DNA of 64,000 nucleotides. Origin: Gammaproteobacteria bacterium (GTDB lineage Bacteria > Pseudomonadota > Gammaproteobacteria > Coxiellales > Coxiellaceae). The stretch lies in assembly GCA_026399315.1 (NCBI GenBank), contig JAPLRF010000036.1, forward strand, positions 122,571-186,570, written 5' to 3'. Made by a program: the position numbers and the translations under genes. Below the pieces are notes generated by a model, which saw only the letters and a program-made list of their open reading frames with translations, searched no databases and was not told the DNA's origin. Of the stretch, positions 46,085 through 55,054 are shown in pieces; the first letter of the stretch is position 1, and each line of letters begins with the position of its first letter.

Positions 46085-47004
46085 AATTCTTTGCCCTTTT
46101 GCGTTAATTTTAAAAATAATTCTTCCAGGCGATTAGCATGATTACGCATGCTGCTAATATTAATACGATGAAGATCAAAAAATTTAAAAATGGCGTTAAT
46201 ATTTTGTGATTGCTGGCATTCTATTTCAAGTGTCTGCGGATCAATTTGCTTAATAATAAAATCATCTGGCGCAGGCAGAGGATGCGTTAAAGGTTCGCGC
46301 AAATCGAAAATAAAAGTTTCGACATTCAGCAACCCCAGTAATTGTTTTTTACTGGTGTCTTGAATAATTTTACCTTGATTAATAATGGCAATACGGTCAC
46401 ATAAATTTTCCGCTTCTTCTAAGTAATGTGTCGTTAAAATAATCGTCTTTCCTGATTTATTTAAGTCGCGCAATAAGGTCCACATTGATCTGCGGATTTC
46501 AACGTCGACACCGGCAGTGGGTTCATCTAATATTAATACTTCGGGCTCATGCATTAACGCGCGGGCAATCATCAATCGCCGTTTCATGCCGCCTGATAAA
46601 TTACGCGCCACTTCATTTCGTTTGTCCCATAATTCTAATAGAGATAAATATTTTTTTGCACGTTTTGCAGATTCTGCGCGATTGATGCCGTAGTATCCCG
46701 CTTGATTCATCACAATATGAATTACTTTTTCAAAAATGCCGAAATTAAATTCTTGTGGGACGACGCCAATTTGCGATTTTGCAAGGCTGGGTTGTGTATC
46801 AAGGTTGTAACCATTGATGTGAACCGTACCGCTGGTTTTAAGAACAAGTGAATTCACAATGCTGATGGTTGTTGATTTGCCGGCGCCGTTTGGGCCAAGC
46901 AAGGCGATAAAATCACCCTGCTTCACGTCGAGGTTGATTCCTTTTAAGGCTTCTAGGCCGTTTGGGTAGGTTTTTCGGAGGTCTTTTATTTTAAGTGCGA
47001 GCAT
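46081..47004 (-). CDS. yadG: ABC transporter ATP-binding protein, YadG-like
   Basis: The ATPase partner of the permease, 307 residues against 308 in E. coli YadG. Walker A is GPNGAGKST (37-45), the Q-loop lies in GVVPQEFN, the signature is LSGGMKRRL, and Walker B is VLILDEPTAG with the switch histidine in LTTHYLEEAE. The C-terminal 80 residues form the accessory domain of this subfamily. It lies upstream of yadH and overlaps it. Confidence 0.92.
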   Translation of the reverse strand: MLALKIKDLRKTYPNGLEALKGINLDVKQGDFIALLGPNGAGKSTTISIVNSLVLKTSGTVHINGYNLDTQPSLAKSQIGVVPQEFNFGIFEKVIHIVMNQAGYYGINRAESAKRAKKYLSLLELWDKRNEVARNLSGGMKRRLMIARALMHEPEVLILDEPTAGVDVEIRRSMWTLLRDLNKSGKTIILTTHYLEEAENLCDRIAIINQGKIIQDTSKKQLLGLLNVETFIFDLREPLTHPLPAPDDFIIKQIDPQTLEIECQQSQNINAIFKFFDLHRINISSMRNHANRLEELFLKLTQKGKEL

Positions 47005-47025
47005 GGTTGTAACTTATCGGTTATT

Positions 47026-47062
47026 CACACTAGGGCTACCGCCCTAGTTTCTGAGCTGTTTA
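47026..47062. repeat. Hairpin repeat upstream of yadG
   Basis: A perfect stem CTAGGGC (47030-47036), loop TACC, GCCCTAG (47041-47047) followed by TTTCTGAGCTGTTTAT. The stem start differs from GCGAGGGC copies on both arms. Downstream, CATCATGCGTTACAATTACA (about 47104-47123) resembles the 3' part of the 36897 and 60662 copies. Confidence 0.9.
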
Positions 47063-47131
47063 TACGGTGTTTTGCGTGTTTGTCTGCTTCTGTTGGCCAT
47101 TCATCATGCGTTACAATTACAGTCACCTTCC

Positions 47132-47653
47132 CTATTCCTGCATTTCCACCCACGACGACACTTTGTTAATTTCTGCTGGCATTAATTTATTGAAAAAATC
47201 TACCATGGGTTTGTATTTAGGCGCAATCACGGAATTTTTCGCCCAGGCTGAATTTTGCAAGGGGCCCGCTTGAATAATAACTAAAATAATAGTGTTGAAT
47301 AAAACACCTCGCGCAGCACCAAATAAAAGCCCCAGAAACCGATCAAAAAATCCAAGGCCGGATACTTTCACCAGCGCGACAATTATTTTTCTAATGATCA
47401 ATCCGACAATTAACACCGCAATGAAAATACAAATAGCTGATAAAACATGGCGCGCCGTATCATTCACAATAACGGATTTCAATGAATTACTCAGCAAAGG
47501 CGAAAATCGAAGCGCCAAGAAAAAAGCAAAGAACCACGCCACCAAGGAAATTGCTTCACGTAAAAAACCGCGAAATAAGCCGATAATTGACGATAACAAA
47601 AGAATACCGAGAATGACAAAATCTAAATTCGTAAAATGTGAAAAGAAACCCAT
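47132..47653 (-). CDS. cvpA: CvpA family membrane protein
   Basis: A 173-residue inner-membrane protein, four to five helices, named from colicin V production in E. coli; a role in envelope homeostasis is reported for homologues. The start MGFFSHFTNLDFVILGILLLSSIIGLFRGFLREA is typical: LSSIIGLFRGFLRE is the family motif, with RRKIIVALVKVSGLGFFDRFLGLLFGAARG-like sequence in the middle (FFDRFLGLLFGA). It closes the fimV-truA-accD-folC-SPOR-cvpA cluster; purF, next in E. coli, is absent. Confidence 0.92.
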   Translation of the reverse strand: MGFFSHFTNLDFVILGILLLSSIIGLFRGFLREAISLVAWFFAFFLALRFSPLLSNSLKSVIVNDTARHVLSAICIFIAVLIVGLIIRKIIVALVKVSGLGFFDRFLGLLFGAARGVLFNTIILVIIQAGPLQNSAWAKNSVIAPKYKPMVDFFNKLMPAEINKVSSWVEMQE

Positions 47654-47662
47654 GAGATGCCC

Positions 47663-48685
47663 CTATCCTTGTTTAACAATACCATCGATTTTAAATTCAG
47701 CTCGCAAATGTTTTTGGACGCGTTGCGCTTGCATTTTATTTTTTTCAGGGCCGACATAAATTGCCATCAATGATTTGTGTCCATGCTCAACATGATGCGC
47801 ATACACATTAAGATGTTGGTGACGTAATTTTGCCATCAGCTGTTTTGCATTCGCTTTGTCGGAAAAAACACCCAACTGAACATGCCATTCTTTTTTTGCC
47901 AGCATGACATTTTGAGCGTGTTTGCGTTCTTCACGTTTCACTAACATGAGATTTTGAGAATGCTTACGTTCTTCACGTTTTGCCACTACCTGTTTTTTAA
48001 CAAAAGGTTTTACTGCAGATTCTGCAACAATCGGTGTTTTTGCTGTTGCTACTATGTCAGCAGCAGGTTGAGCTTGAGGCTGAGCTTGTACATTGGCAGC
48101 AAGCATTGGCTGTGCTGGACCTTCATTTGCTTGACCTGTTGTTAATGCCGTCGGTGAATTGGCAAAAGCAACAGCCGATGTCGGTGTCGGTGTCGGTGTC
48201 GGCGCTGCTGGTTGCACAACATTATTGGCCAGTTTTATTGCTGCAGGTGTTGTTGCTGACGCCACTGGATTATGCGCGATTGCAGCGGTAGGTAATTGCG
48301 CAGGCACTGGCGATGTCGTGTTACTGATATTTGCAGCTGGTGGCGCAACCGCTGCTGTATTATTACTGTTGTCTGTTGTGTTTGCATTCGCTGCTGCTGC
48401 CGCATTGATTGCCGTTGTTGCGTTGGTCGTCACATTTGCATCAGCCGTTGTTGCGTTAGCAGCAGAAGGAGCAAGCGGAACGCTGGGTGTGTTATTTTGA
48501 TTTTGAGCAATTGTTTGATTGGCCGGCAGTGCAACTGCAACTGCAGGCGTTGCCGCTGAATTCATATTGGCGTCTTGTGATGCGACTGTGGGTTGCGCAT
48601 TATGAAATAAGAAAGACATGATAAAAAATAAAGCGCCCACTACTACTAATATGCCGATCAATCTTTGTTTCGTCCTTTCCTGCAT
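47663..48685 (-). CDS. SPOR-domain protein with low-complexity linker (DedD/FtsN-like)
   Basis: A bitopic inner-membrane protein of 340 residues: a short cytosolic start, one helix at about 9-27, a linker of about 210 residues made mostly of Ala, Asn, Thr, Pro and Val, a basic stretch with two copies of KREERKHSQN/AQN, and a C-terminal SPOR domain (about 262-340, WHVQLGVFSDKANAKQLM...IYVGPEK). SPOR domains bind denuded septal glycan, so a role in division is likely. Position between folC and cvpA corresponds to E. coli dedD. The Pro-Thr run PTPTPTP shows simple-sequence expansion. Confidence 0.88.
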   Translation of the reverse strand: MQERTKQRLIGILVVVGALFFIMSFLFHNAQPTVASQDANMNSAATPAVAVALPANQTIAQNQNNTPSVPLAPSAANATTADANVTTNATTAINAAAAANANTTDNSNNTAAVAPPAANISNTTSPVPAQLPTAAIAHNPVASATTPAAIKLANNVVQPAAPTPTPTPTSAVAFANSPTALTTGQANEGPAQPMLAANVQAQPQAQPAADIVATAKTPIVAESAVKPFVKKQVVAKREERKHSQNLMLVKREERKHAQNVMLAKKEWHVQLGVFSDKANAKQLMAKLRHQHLNVYAHHVEHGHKSLMAIYVGPEKNKMQAQRVQKHLRAEFKIDGIVKQG

Positions 48686-48694
48686 GTAAATCTC

Positions 48695-49939
48695 CTAATT
48701 AAAAAATCGCTTAGCCGCAGCCACCGTGTAAAACGATCCAAAAATTAAAGCACGTTGGCAATCAGCATGCAATAAAGAATTCATCGCATCCTCAACTGAA
48801 TCAAATGCATAGCAACTTTGAATGCCTTGTGCTTTTAAAAATGCCATCATGTCTTTGCCATCTGATCCCCGCTCTTCACACTCAGATAATAAGCTACAAA
48901 CATACCATGTATTCACACAAGGCAATAATTCACTGACCGTTTCACTCACTGCCTTGTCTTTTAACATGCCAACAATCGCAATGGTATTTTTAACCGGGGG
49001 CAAATTTTGCACTTGTTTTGCAAGCCAAGCAGCAGCATGCGGATTATGCGCCACATCCAAAACACATGAAACCGGCGAGTCAATTAATTCAAATCGACCT
49101 GGCCAATACGTGTTTTTAATGCCGTCGATTATATTTTTTTCAGTAATTGGTAATTTATTTTGAAGTGTTTCGATCACTTGAATAGCAGTTGCAATGTTTT
49201 GTGGTTTTAAATGCGGCCGAGGTAGGTTTGCGTAATTAAAATCTTTTCCAGCGCAAGAGAGCGCGTTCGTAGAAAGCGTTTGATAAAAAAAATCACGGTT
49301 TATTTGAATTAGTTGCGCTTTTTTTTCACTCACCGTTTCAGCAATACTTTGTGGTGGATTTTCTTCGCCACAGATTAAGGGTTTTCCCGCGCGGGCAATT
49401 GACGCTTTTTCATAGGCGATCAAGTCAAGCGTACTCCCTAAATAATCCATGTGATCTAATGCAATCGACGTAATAACGGCAACATCATTTTCTACAATAT
49501 TCACCGCGTCAAATCGTCCCCCTAATCCCGCTTCTAAAATAACAACATCACATTGTGCTTGTTGAAATAAAACCAAGGCAGACAGTGTAATAAATTCAAA
49601 AAAACTAAGGATAATATCGTATCGTGCATTTTCCACGATTTCAAAAGCAGAAATCAATTGTTCATCGGAAATATTTTTATTATTAATTCGAATACGTTCA
49701 TTAAAATCGATTAAATGTGGGGATGTGTAGAGCGCTGTTTTAAAACCCGCTGCCGCATAAATTGACTCGAGTGTTTTAACGCACGAGCCTTTTCCATTTG
49801 TACCAGCAACAACAATAACAGGACAAGAAAAGTAGTTGAGTGATAAGCGATCAGCAACAATACCAATACGCTCCAAACCAAAATCTATTCTTTTGTGATG
49901 GATTTGTTGAATATGCGAAAACCAATTATCGAGCGTCAT
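48695..49939 (-). CDS. folC: Bifunctional folylpolyglutamate/dihydrofolate synthase
   Basis: FolC adds glutamate to dihydropteroate and tetrahydrofolate. The 414-residue Mur-ligase-type enzyme has the P-loop VAGTNGKGSCVKTLES (about 43-58), the SPHLIDFNERIRIN segment, EAGLGGRFDAVN, SIALDHMDYLG, and CVLDVAHNPHAAAWLA. The DHMDYLG segment and the overall size match E. coli FolC. It sits between accD and the SPOR gene, the usual order. Confidence 0.94.
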   Translation of the reverse strand: MTLDNWFSHIQQIHHKRIDFGLERIGIVADRLSLNYFSCPVIVVAGTNGKGSCVKTLESIYAAAGFKTALYTSPHLIDFNERIRINNKNISDEQLISAFEIVENARYDIILSFFEFITLSALVLFQQAQCDVVILEAGLGGRFDAVNIVENDVAVITSIALDHMDYLGSTLDLIAYEKASIARAGKPLICGEENPPQSIAETVSEKKAQLIQINRDFFYQTLSTNALSCAGKDFNYANLPRPHLKPQNIATAIQVIETLQNKLPITEKNIIDGIKNTYWPGRFELIDSPVSCVLDVAHNPHAAAWLAKQVQNLPPVKNTIAIVGMLKDKAVSETVSELLPCVNTWYVCSLLSECEERGSDGKDMMAFLKAQGIQSCYAFDSVEDAMNSLLHADCQRALIFGSFYTVAAAKRFFN

Positions 49940-49952
49940 TTTTTGCCAATAA

Positions 49953-50798
49953 TTATTGTTTCATTAATTTAGAAAATAAACGATAAACCGTATCACGCAT
50001 GTCACGGCGATCCACAATTTTATCAATCGCGCCTTTTTCTAATAAAAATTCACTCCGTTGAAAACCTTCTGGTAATGTTTGGCGAATAGTTTGTTCGATA
50101 ACGCGCGGGCCCGCAAAACCCATTAACGCTTTGGGTTCAGCAATAATTAAATCGCCCAATGTGGCCAAACTGGCTGACACACCGCCCATTGTTGGATCGG
50201 TTAATACTGAAATAAACGGCAGTTTTGCACGGGATAATTGCGTTAATGCCGTTGCTGTTTTCGCCATTTGAAAAAGCGAAAACAATCCTTCTTGCATACG
50301 CGCACCGCCACTGGTTGCAAAACAAACAAAAGGAACGTGATGCTCAATTGCTGCTTGCACGGCAATAATAAAGCGTTGCCCTACCGCATAGCTCATCGAT
50401 CCGCCGATAAAAGAAAATTCAAAGGCAGCAACAACCAATGGCATATCATTTAATTTACCACGCATTACAACCAAGGCTTCTGTTTCACCCGTCTCCTTTT
50501 GTGCGCTACTTAAACGGTCTTTGTATTTTTTGGAATCGCGAAATTTTAAACGGTCTTCCGGCATAATATCTGCGCCCAATTCCTCACGGTCATCTGGGTC
50601 AAGAAAAAAATCGATGCGCTGCCGCGCTGTAACACGCATATGATACTGGCACTTGGGGCAAACAAATAAGTGACGTTCTAGTTCAGCGCGATACAAAACA
50701 GCTTCACAGGCGGTACATTTGCTCCAAACTCCTTCTGGTACGCCTTTTTTGATAGCTGAAATGGCAATTTTGGGTAGTAATCGTTTAAACCAACTCAT
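49953..50798 (-). CDS. accD: Acetyl-CoA carboxylase carboxyltransferase beta subunit
   Basis: AccD with AccA transfers the carboxyl group from biotin to acetyl-CoA, the first step of fatty-acid synthesis. The 281-residue protein has the N-terminal zinc ribbon C28, C31, C47, C50 ([12 protein letters not shown] and FVCPKC) and the crotonase-type domain with [31 protein letters not shown] and [13 protein letters not shown]. It lies between truA and folC as in other gammaproteobacteria. Confidence 0.96.
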   Translation of the reverse strand: MSWFKRLLPKIAISAIKKGVPEGVWSKCTACEAVLYRAELERHLFVCPKCQYHMRVTARQRIDFFLDPDDREELGADIMPEDRLKFRDSKKYKDRLSSAQKETGETEALVVMRGKLNDMPLVVAAFEFSFIGGSMSYAVGQRFIIAVQAAIEHHVPFVCFATSGGARMQEGLFSLFQMAKTATALTQLSRAKLPFISVLTDPTMGGVSASLATLGDLIIAEPKALMGFAGPRVIEQTIRQTLPEGFQRSEFLLEKGAIDKIVDRRDMRDTVYRLFSKLMKQ

Positions 50799-50850
50799 AA
50801 GTCATCCCGCTCTGGGTTCTGTTTTTATTTGCTGGCAATAATAGCAGACT

Positions 50851-51636
50851 TTAGGTTAAAAAAAACGGCCCTTTCGGCAGTTTTGGTAAATTAAAGTGCT
50901 CAGGATAGTCAATATCAACAAGATATAAGCCATTTGGCGCGCTGGTAATCCCTGCTTGCCTTCGATCACAGGATTGCAGTACTTGCAGTGCCCACTCTGG
51001 ATTTTTCTCACCTTCACCAATCTCAAGTAAAACACCGACTATGTTTCGCACCATATGCAATAAAAAGGCATTGGCCTTCACCTCAATAATCAGCAAGTGC
51101 CCTTGTCTTTTAATAGAAAGATGGTGAATGGTTCGTACGGCATGTTTCGCCTGACAACCTGACCCCCTGAAAGCACTAAAGTCATGCTCACCTAGCAAGT
51201 AATGCGCCGCAGATTGCATTTGATTTGCATCTAACGATTTGAAATACCAACTAACGGCTTTGTGAAAAATACCCGGGCGCACATTTTGATTGCAGATAAT
51301 GTAGCGATAAGTACGTGCTTGCGCTGAAAATCGGGCATGGAAATCAGAAACTACTGGTTTTGCCCATAAAACAGAAATGTCCGCCGGCAAATTACTGTTC
51401 GCACCAAACACCCAAGAGCGCTCAGTGCGTTGCGCTTCTGTATCAAAATGCACTACTTGCGCGGTTGCGTGAACGCCAGCATCGGTTCGGCCTGCGCACA
51501 TCACCGTCACTGAATGGTTCGCAACGCGAGACAAAGCGTGTTCAAGTGTTTGTTGCACAGAACTCACTTCTTCTTGATGTTGCCAGCCGTGATAGCGAGA
51601 ACCATCGTAAGTAACGCAAAGCGCGATACGAATCAT
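50851..51636 (-). CDS. truA: tRNA pseudouridine38-40 synthase TruA
   Basis: TruA isomerises U38-U40 in the anticodon stem. The 261-residue enzyme has the catalytic D52 in AGRTDAGVHATAQ, together with YDGSRYHGWQHQ at the start, RTYRYIICN, and FLLHMVRNIVGVLLEIG. It overlaps the end of the FimV-like gene by 4 bp and precedes accD. Confidence 0.96.
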   Translation of the reverse strand: MIRIALCVTYDGSRYHGWQHQEEVSSVQQTLEHALSRVANHSVTVMCAGRTDAGVHATAQVVHFDTEAQRTERSWVFGANSNLPADISVLWAKPVVSDFHARFSAQARTYRYIICNQNVRPGIFHKAVSWYFKSLDANQMQSAAHYLLGEHDFSAFRGSGCQAKHAVRTIHHLSIKRQGHLLIIEVKANAFLLHMVRNIVGVLLEIGEGEKNPEWALQVLQSCDRRQAGITSAPNGLYLVDIDYPEHFNLPKLPKGPFFLT

Positions 51637-52310
51637 ATTTTCGCTTTATTGATTTTATGGAGTAAGGCTTCTGCAATCATTTTTTGTTCTTCATTGCCTT
51701 TTTGAACCACTATTTTTAATTCCATTTTAGCGTCATGATGATTCCCCATCGCAATATAGGAACGCGCTAAATCCAATTTCGCCGGAATCGCTTCATTGGT
51801 TCCCATGAAATCATATTCACTTTTTTCATGACCATTGTTTGCCGTAACAGCAGGATTGCGACGCATTAAACGCCCCATCATCATCCCCATTAATAACAAT
51901 GAAACAGCCGCAAGGGATAAGGTTAAATAATCATCATGGCTCAGGAAAAAATTGTCGATGGTCGATTTCCTGCTCGGATGATCCATTTGTTGCGCTTGTA
52001 AAATAGCGACGTTTTGATTCAGCGTGAATAAAGCGCGGCCAATGGCGCGATTACTGTCTTCTAAATTTTGCAAACGTTGATTGGTTTGATCTTGTGATGA
52101 CAATGACGCTTGAGGTGTGGCAACAATGGCAGCGCCGCTTGTTTCGTCGGAGGTCGTTGCCGCAGGCGCTGTCGCTGTCTCAGGAGTTGAATCAGAGGTA
52201 TAAGAAGTAGCATGATACGCTTGTGTCGCTGTTGGCGCGGCTGAAAACGCAGCGGCACTCGCTAAAATAGGTAGCGCACAAACAGTCAGCAATACAAATA
52301 TTTTTTTCAT
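51633..52310 (-). CDS. Short FimV-like membrane protein
   Basis: A 225-residue protein with a signal peptide (MKKIFVLLTVCALPILASAAA), a Thr/Ala/Ser-rich linker, a coiled-coil segment (about 80-110, QTNQRLQNLEDSNRAIGRALF), one membrane helix (about 130-147) and a cytosolic tail with KLDLARSYIAMGNHHDAKMELKIVV, the TPR-like end of FimV. True FimV proteins are much longer and have a LysM domain, which is missing here. Position directly before truA is typical of fimV in Pseudomonas and Legionella. It may assist polar localisation or a secretion apparatus. AGGAGG lies before the ATG. Confidence 0.75.
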   Translation of the reverse strand: MKKIFVLLTVCALPILASAAAFSAAPTATQAYHATSYTSDSTPETATAPAATTSDETSGAAIVATPQASLSSQDQTNQRLQNLEDSNRAIGRALFTLNQNVAILQAQQMDHPSRKSTIDNFFLSHDDYLTLSLAAVSLLLMGMMMGRLMRRNPAVTANNGHEKSEYDFMGTNEAIPAKLDLARSYIAMGNHHDAKMELKIVVQKGNEEQKMIAEALLHKINKAKI

Positions 52311-52414
52311 CCTAAGTCCTCCTGGGGATTAAACATATCAAATTCTATTTCATATTGCTCAAATTCGCCAGAAATTCTAGAATAGCTTTCGTAATTCAAA
52401 AAAAGGAAATTTTC

Positions 52415-53083
52415 GTGACAGACAAACCAGGTAATAATACAGTCGTAAAAAGGGCAATGTTAGTCATTGTGGGTATATTGCTTGTTGCCGCAATTGTTTT
52501 TTACTTTGTTAGGACACACATCATTCAAGCCCATCTACCCAAAGCCATCGCCATCGACACCCGCAATCAACCCACGCTTGGAAATGCCAATGCAAAAATT
52601 CACTTGGTGGCGTTTGAAGATTTGAAATGCGGCAACTGTGCGCGCTTTAATATTCAGTCTATGCCCTATATTAAAAAACACCTGATTGATACAGGTCTTG
52701 CAAATTACACGCTTATTAACCTGGCCTTCGTTCCGGGCTCAATGCCCGCAGCCAATGCAGCACGCTGCATTTACACGCAAAATAAAGCCTTATTTTTTGA
52801 TTTCACAGATTATCTTTTTCTGCATCAACCCCCTGAAGATCAGGACTGGGCAAATGTACCTAACTTGATGATTGATGCTGCTAAAATCAAAGGCGTAAAC
52901 ACAGATAAATTAGCACAATGCTTGGTGAGTTCACCTTATGATCAATTTATACAGAATAATTTAAAAATAGCCATGAAGGCCATGGGGCAAGAAGTTGCAA
53001 CACCTGCCTTGTATATTAACGGTATTAAAGTAGATCCACTCACGCAAAAACAAATTGAACTGATTATTGGGACGATTAAATAA
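52415..53083 (+). CDS. DsbA-family thiol oxidoreductase, membrane anchored
   Basis: I start it at a GTG (52415) because AAGGA sits seven bases upstream; an earlier ATG 20 codons upstream lacks a site. The 222-residue product has one N-terminal membrane helix (about 15-32) and a periplasmic thioredoxin fold with the active site C72-GN-C75 in FEDLKCGNCARFN. The cis-proline region is ATPALYINGI. This is the BdbD/DsbA-like group. It overlaps the dsbB-like gene by one base, so the pair forms an oxidase unit that probably serves the small Cys-rich secreted proteins in the window. Confidence 0.88.
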   Translation: MTDKPGNNTVVKRAMLVIVGILLVAAIVFYFVRTHIIQAHLPKAIAIDTRNQPTLGNANAKIHLVAFEDLKCGNCARFNIQSMPYIKKHLIDTGLANYTLINLAFVPGSMPAANAARCIYTQNKALFFDFTDYLFLHQPPEDQDWANVPNLMIDAAKIKGVNTDKLAQCLVSSPYDQFIQNNLKIAMKAMGQEVATPALYINGIKVDPLTQKQIELIIGTIK

Positions 53084-53487
53084 TGTTTCTTAGAAAATAT
53101 GGATTATTTCTTGCTTGGTTAGTTGCGTTAATTGCGATGATTTCAACACTATATGCGAGTGAAGTTTTTCACTGGCCTGTCTGCGTATTATGTTGGTATC
53201 AACGTATTGCAATTTACCCACTGGTTGTTTTATTGGGTATTGCCGCTTTTAAAAATGAAAAAATAATTATTCCTTATGCGCTGCCATTTTGTGTTACTGG
53301 ATTTTTATTTGGCGTTTATCAATATGGCGAACAAATGATTCCGGGGTTTGCACCCATTTCATTTTGCACGCAAGGTGTTCCGTGTAGTGCGATACATTTT
53401 AAGTTACTGGGATTTATTACTTTGCCATTGTTGAGCGCGGTGGGCTGCGGCGTGATTTTTTGTTTGTTACTGTTTTGCAGGGAATGA
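53083..53487 (+). CDS. DsbB/BdbC-like disulfide formation protein
   Basis: A 134-residue inner-membrane protein with four helices that reoxidises the DsbA-like partner and passes electrons to quinone. The first periplasmic pair is C34/C37 in PVCVLCWYQR, the second C95/C101 in SFCTQGVPC; the arginine after the first pair is the conserved quinone-site residue. The short size and CVLCWYQR motif suit the BdbC branch more than E. coli DsbB (176 aa). Start and upstream stop share one base (TAATG). Confidence 0.92.
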   Translation: MFLRKYGLFLAWLVALIAMISTLYASEVFHWPVCVLCWYQRIAIYPLVVLLGIAAFKNEKIIIPYALPFCVTGFLFGVYQYGEQMIPGFAPISFCTQGVPCSAIHFKLLGFITLPLLSAVGCGVIFCLLLFCRE

Positions 53488-53499
53488 TTTTATCGCAAG

Positions 53500-53570
53500 A
53501 TTCACGCTAGGGCATCAGGGGAAATCGCGAGGGCCACACGACCCTGCCGGGCGCGTTTCTGAGCTATTTA
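53500..53570. repeat. Truncated and complete hairpin repeats after the dsbB-like gene
   Basis: A broken copy (TTCACGCTAGGGC, about 53500-53519) is followed by a complete one at about 53526-53563, CGCGAGGGCC...GGGCGCGTTTCTGA, with a GCTATTTA tail to 53570. The CTA of the tail is the stop codon of the convergent gene. It matches the copy beside alr at about 85-90%. Confidence 0.8.
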
Positions 53571-54142
53571 ATAATCATCACAATCATCAGCGGCACCAAC
53601 AACATCAACGCATTATCATCAATCCATTTTAATGAAGGCCATTCGACCGCAACGGTTATCGGCGCAATCACTAATCCAATCCACAATGGGAAATGATAAA
53701 TCCACGCGCACGTGACCCAAATAATTAACGTTAAAATAATACCAACAGTAATAGCCAGTATTTTATTAGCCGTATGCAAACGCATTTCGCCCATCAAAGG
53801 ATCAACAAGCGCGCAGCTTGCAACAATCGGAATAGAAAACGACACAGAAGGCGATAAAATTAAAATAACACCGAGGGATAACATCGTCCAAGCAAAGGCG
53901 GAAATATGCGTTGCCTCATGTAAACGTTGCCCAAACAAAACAAGGCGAGCACGAATACGCAATTTTTCCAGCAGGAAAACCAAAAAAATAAAAGCCAAAA
54001 TAATTAGCTTCCATACTTTTGGCGTCGCAAGATTGATTAAAAAATAATAATAAACAAAAGGAACGGCAATCATGCAGACATGGAATAAGCGTCTAGCACA
54101 ATGCGCAGCTAAACCGCCTTGCGTGTAATGCTGAAATTTCAA
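53564..54142 (-). CDS. Membrane protein resembling dolichol/phytol kinase family
   Basis: A 192-residue polytopic protein with about six helices. The pattern CALVDPLMGEMR in a mid-protein loop and the ending EWPSLKWIDDNALMLLVPL resemble the CTP-dependent polyprenol/diacylglycerol kinase group (SEC59/VTE5-like), in which DN near the end and a GD-like loop are conserved. The match is by eye only. It overlaps bamD by 4 bp, so it is in one operon with an outer-membrane assembly gene. The stop codon is part of a hairpin repeat. Confidence 0.5.
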   Translation of the reverse strand: MKFQHYTQGGLAAHCARRLFHVCMIAVPFVYYYFLINLATPKVWKLIILAFIFLVFLLEKLRIRARLVLFGQRLHEATHISAFAWTMLSLGVILILSPSVSFSIPIVASCALVDPLMGEMRLHTANKILAITVGIILTLIIWVTCAWIYHFPLWIGLVIAPITVAVEWPSLKWIDDNALMLLVPLMIVMIIK

Positions 54143-54915
54143 GAACGCATCAACCGTTTTACGTTTTTCGAATTGGGATAGCTCGCTTGGAATACTTTCA
54201 AGGTATTGTTTGCCATTTCTGTCATGCCCAATTTACGGTAGGACTTAACCATGATGGTTAAGGCAGGAATAACCCAGGGCGAACGGTTATAATGCACAAC
54301 AACATCACTTGCGCGATTCGCTGATGCAACATACGCTTTTTTAGCGTAATAGAAATTCGCAATACCCATTTCTTTTTCAGCAAATATGTTGCGAATATAA
54401 CGCATACGTGCAATAGCATCAGGCACATAATGACTGGCTGGGAAATTCGCAACAAGTTCACTGAACGATAAATAAGCGCTTTTCAGATTGGTTAAATCAC
54501 GCGGCGCAGGATTAACCCCTGCTCTGCGTTGAATCCAAGAAAAACCTTGCTTGAAGGCAACCACGCCTTTCATATAATAAGCGTAATCCGAATAATGTCC
54601 GCGTGGGTATAATCGCAAATAACGGTCCGCCGCCGCCAAAGACGCATCCGCATCATCATTTTCATAATATGCGTAAACCAAATTAATCAAGCCATCTTCC
54701 GCATATGCACCGAATGGGTAAAGCGCATTTAAAGCCTCGAGTTTTTTAACTGCGCGGTTTGGATGATCTGCAAGCAAATCTTTTTTAGAGGAATGATATA
54801 AATCAGAAGCGGTTTGATTTTGATATTTCGCATAAGAATCATGTAACTCATTGCTCGAACAAGCAGATAACAAGGCAATTGAACAGGCGAAAAGCAATAA
54901 AGCGATTTTTTTCAT
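54139..54915 (-). CDS. bamD: Outer-membrane protein assembly factor BamD
   Basis: BamD is the essential TPR lipoprotein of the BAM complex. The ATG at 54915 (MKKIALLLFACSIALLSAC) gives a 258-residue precursor with a lipobox LSAC and acylated C19; a start 13 codons earlier would bury the signal peptide. Five TPR-like helix pairs follow (for example DLYHSSKKDLLADHPNRAV and YYKGVVAF-like YYMKGVVAFKQGF), and RRAGVNPAPRDLTNLKSAYLSF is the conserved stretch. It is divergent from rluD, as in many gammaproteobacteria. Confidence 0.95.
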   Translation of the reverse strand: MKKIALLLFACSIALLSACSSNELHDSYAKYQNQTASDLYHSSKKDLLADHPNRAVKKLEALNALYPFGAYAEDGLINLVYAYYENDDADASLAAADRYLRLYPRGHYSDYAYYMKGVVAFKQGFSWIQRRAGVNPAPRDLTNLKSAYLSFSELVANFPASHYVPDAIARMRYIRNIFAEKEMGIANFYYAKKAYVASANRASDVVVHYNRSPWVIPALTIMVKSYRKLGMTEMANNTLKVFQASYPNSKNVKRLMRS

Positions 54916-55011
54916 GGTGGTTTCAACTTCCGTAATGTGAAAAATTGACGCCATTATATAGTTTAGATTTCAGATAAGAAAGTATTATTGCGCATACAAT
55001 ATATTACCAAC

Positions 55012-55028
55012 GTCACTGTCACTGTCAC
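55012..55028. repeat. Short tandem run of GTCACT
   Basis: Two and five-sixths copies of GTCACT lie in the divergent bamD/rluD gap, 27 bp before the rluD ATG. The same hexamer, in a different register, makes up the run at 7772-7795. Confidence 0.85.
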
Positions 55029-55054
55029 CTACTACGTGTTATCCTACCGAACTT

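Noticed and set aside
48034..48500. Forward ORFs of 85-113 codons opposite the SPOR gene
   Set aside because: They are mirror frames of the Ala/Thr/Asn-rich linker and have no start site; simple-sequence coding often leaves the opposite strand open.
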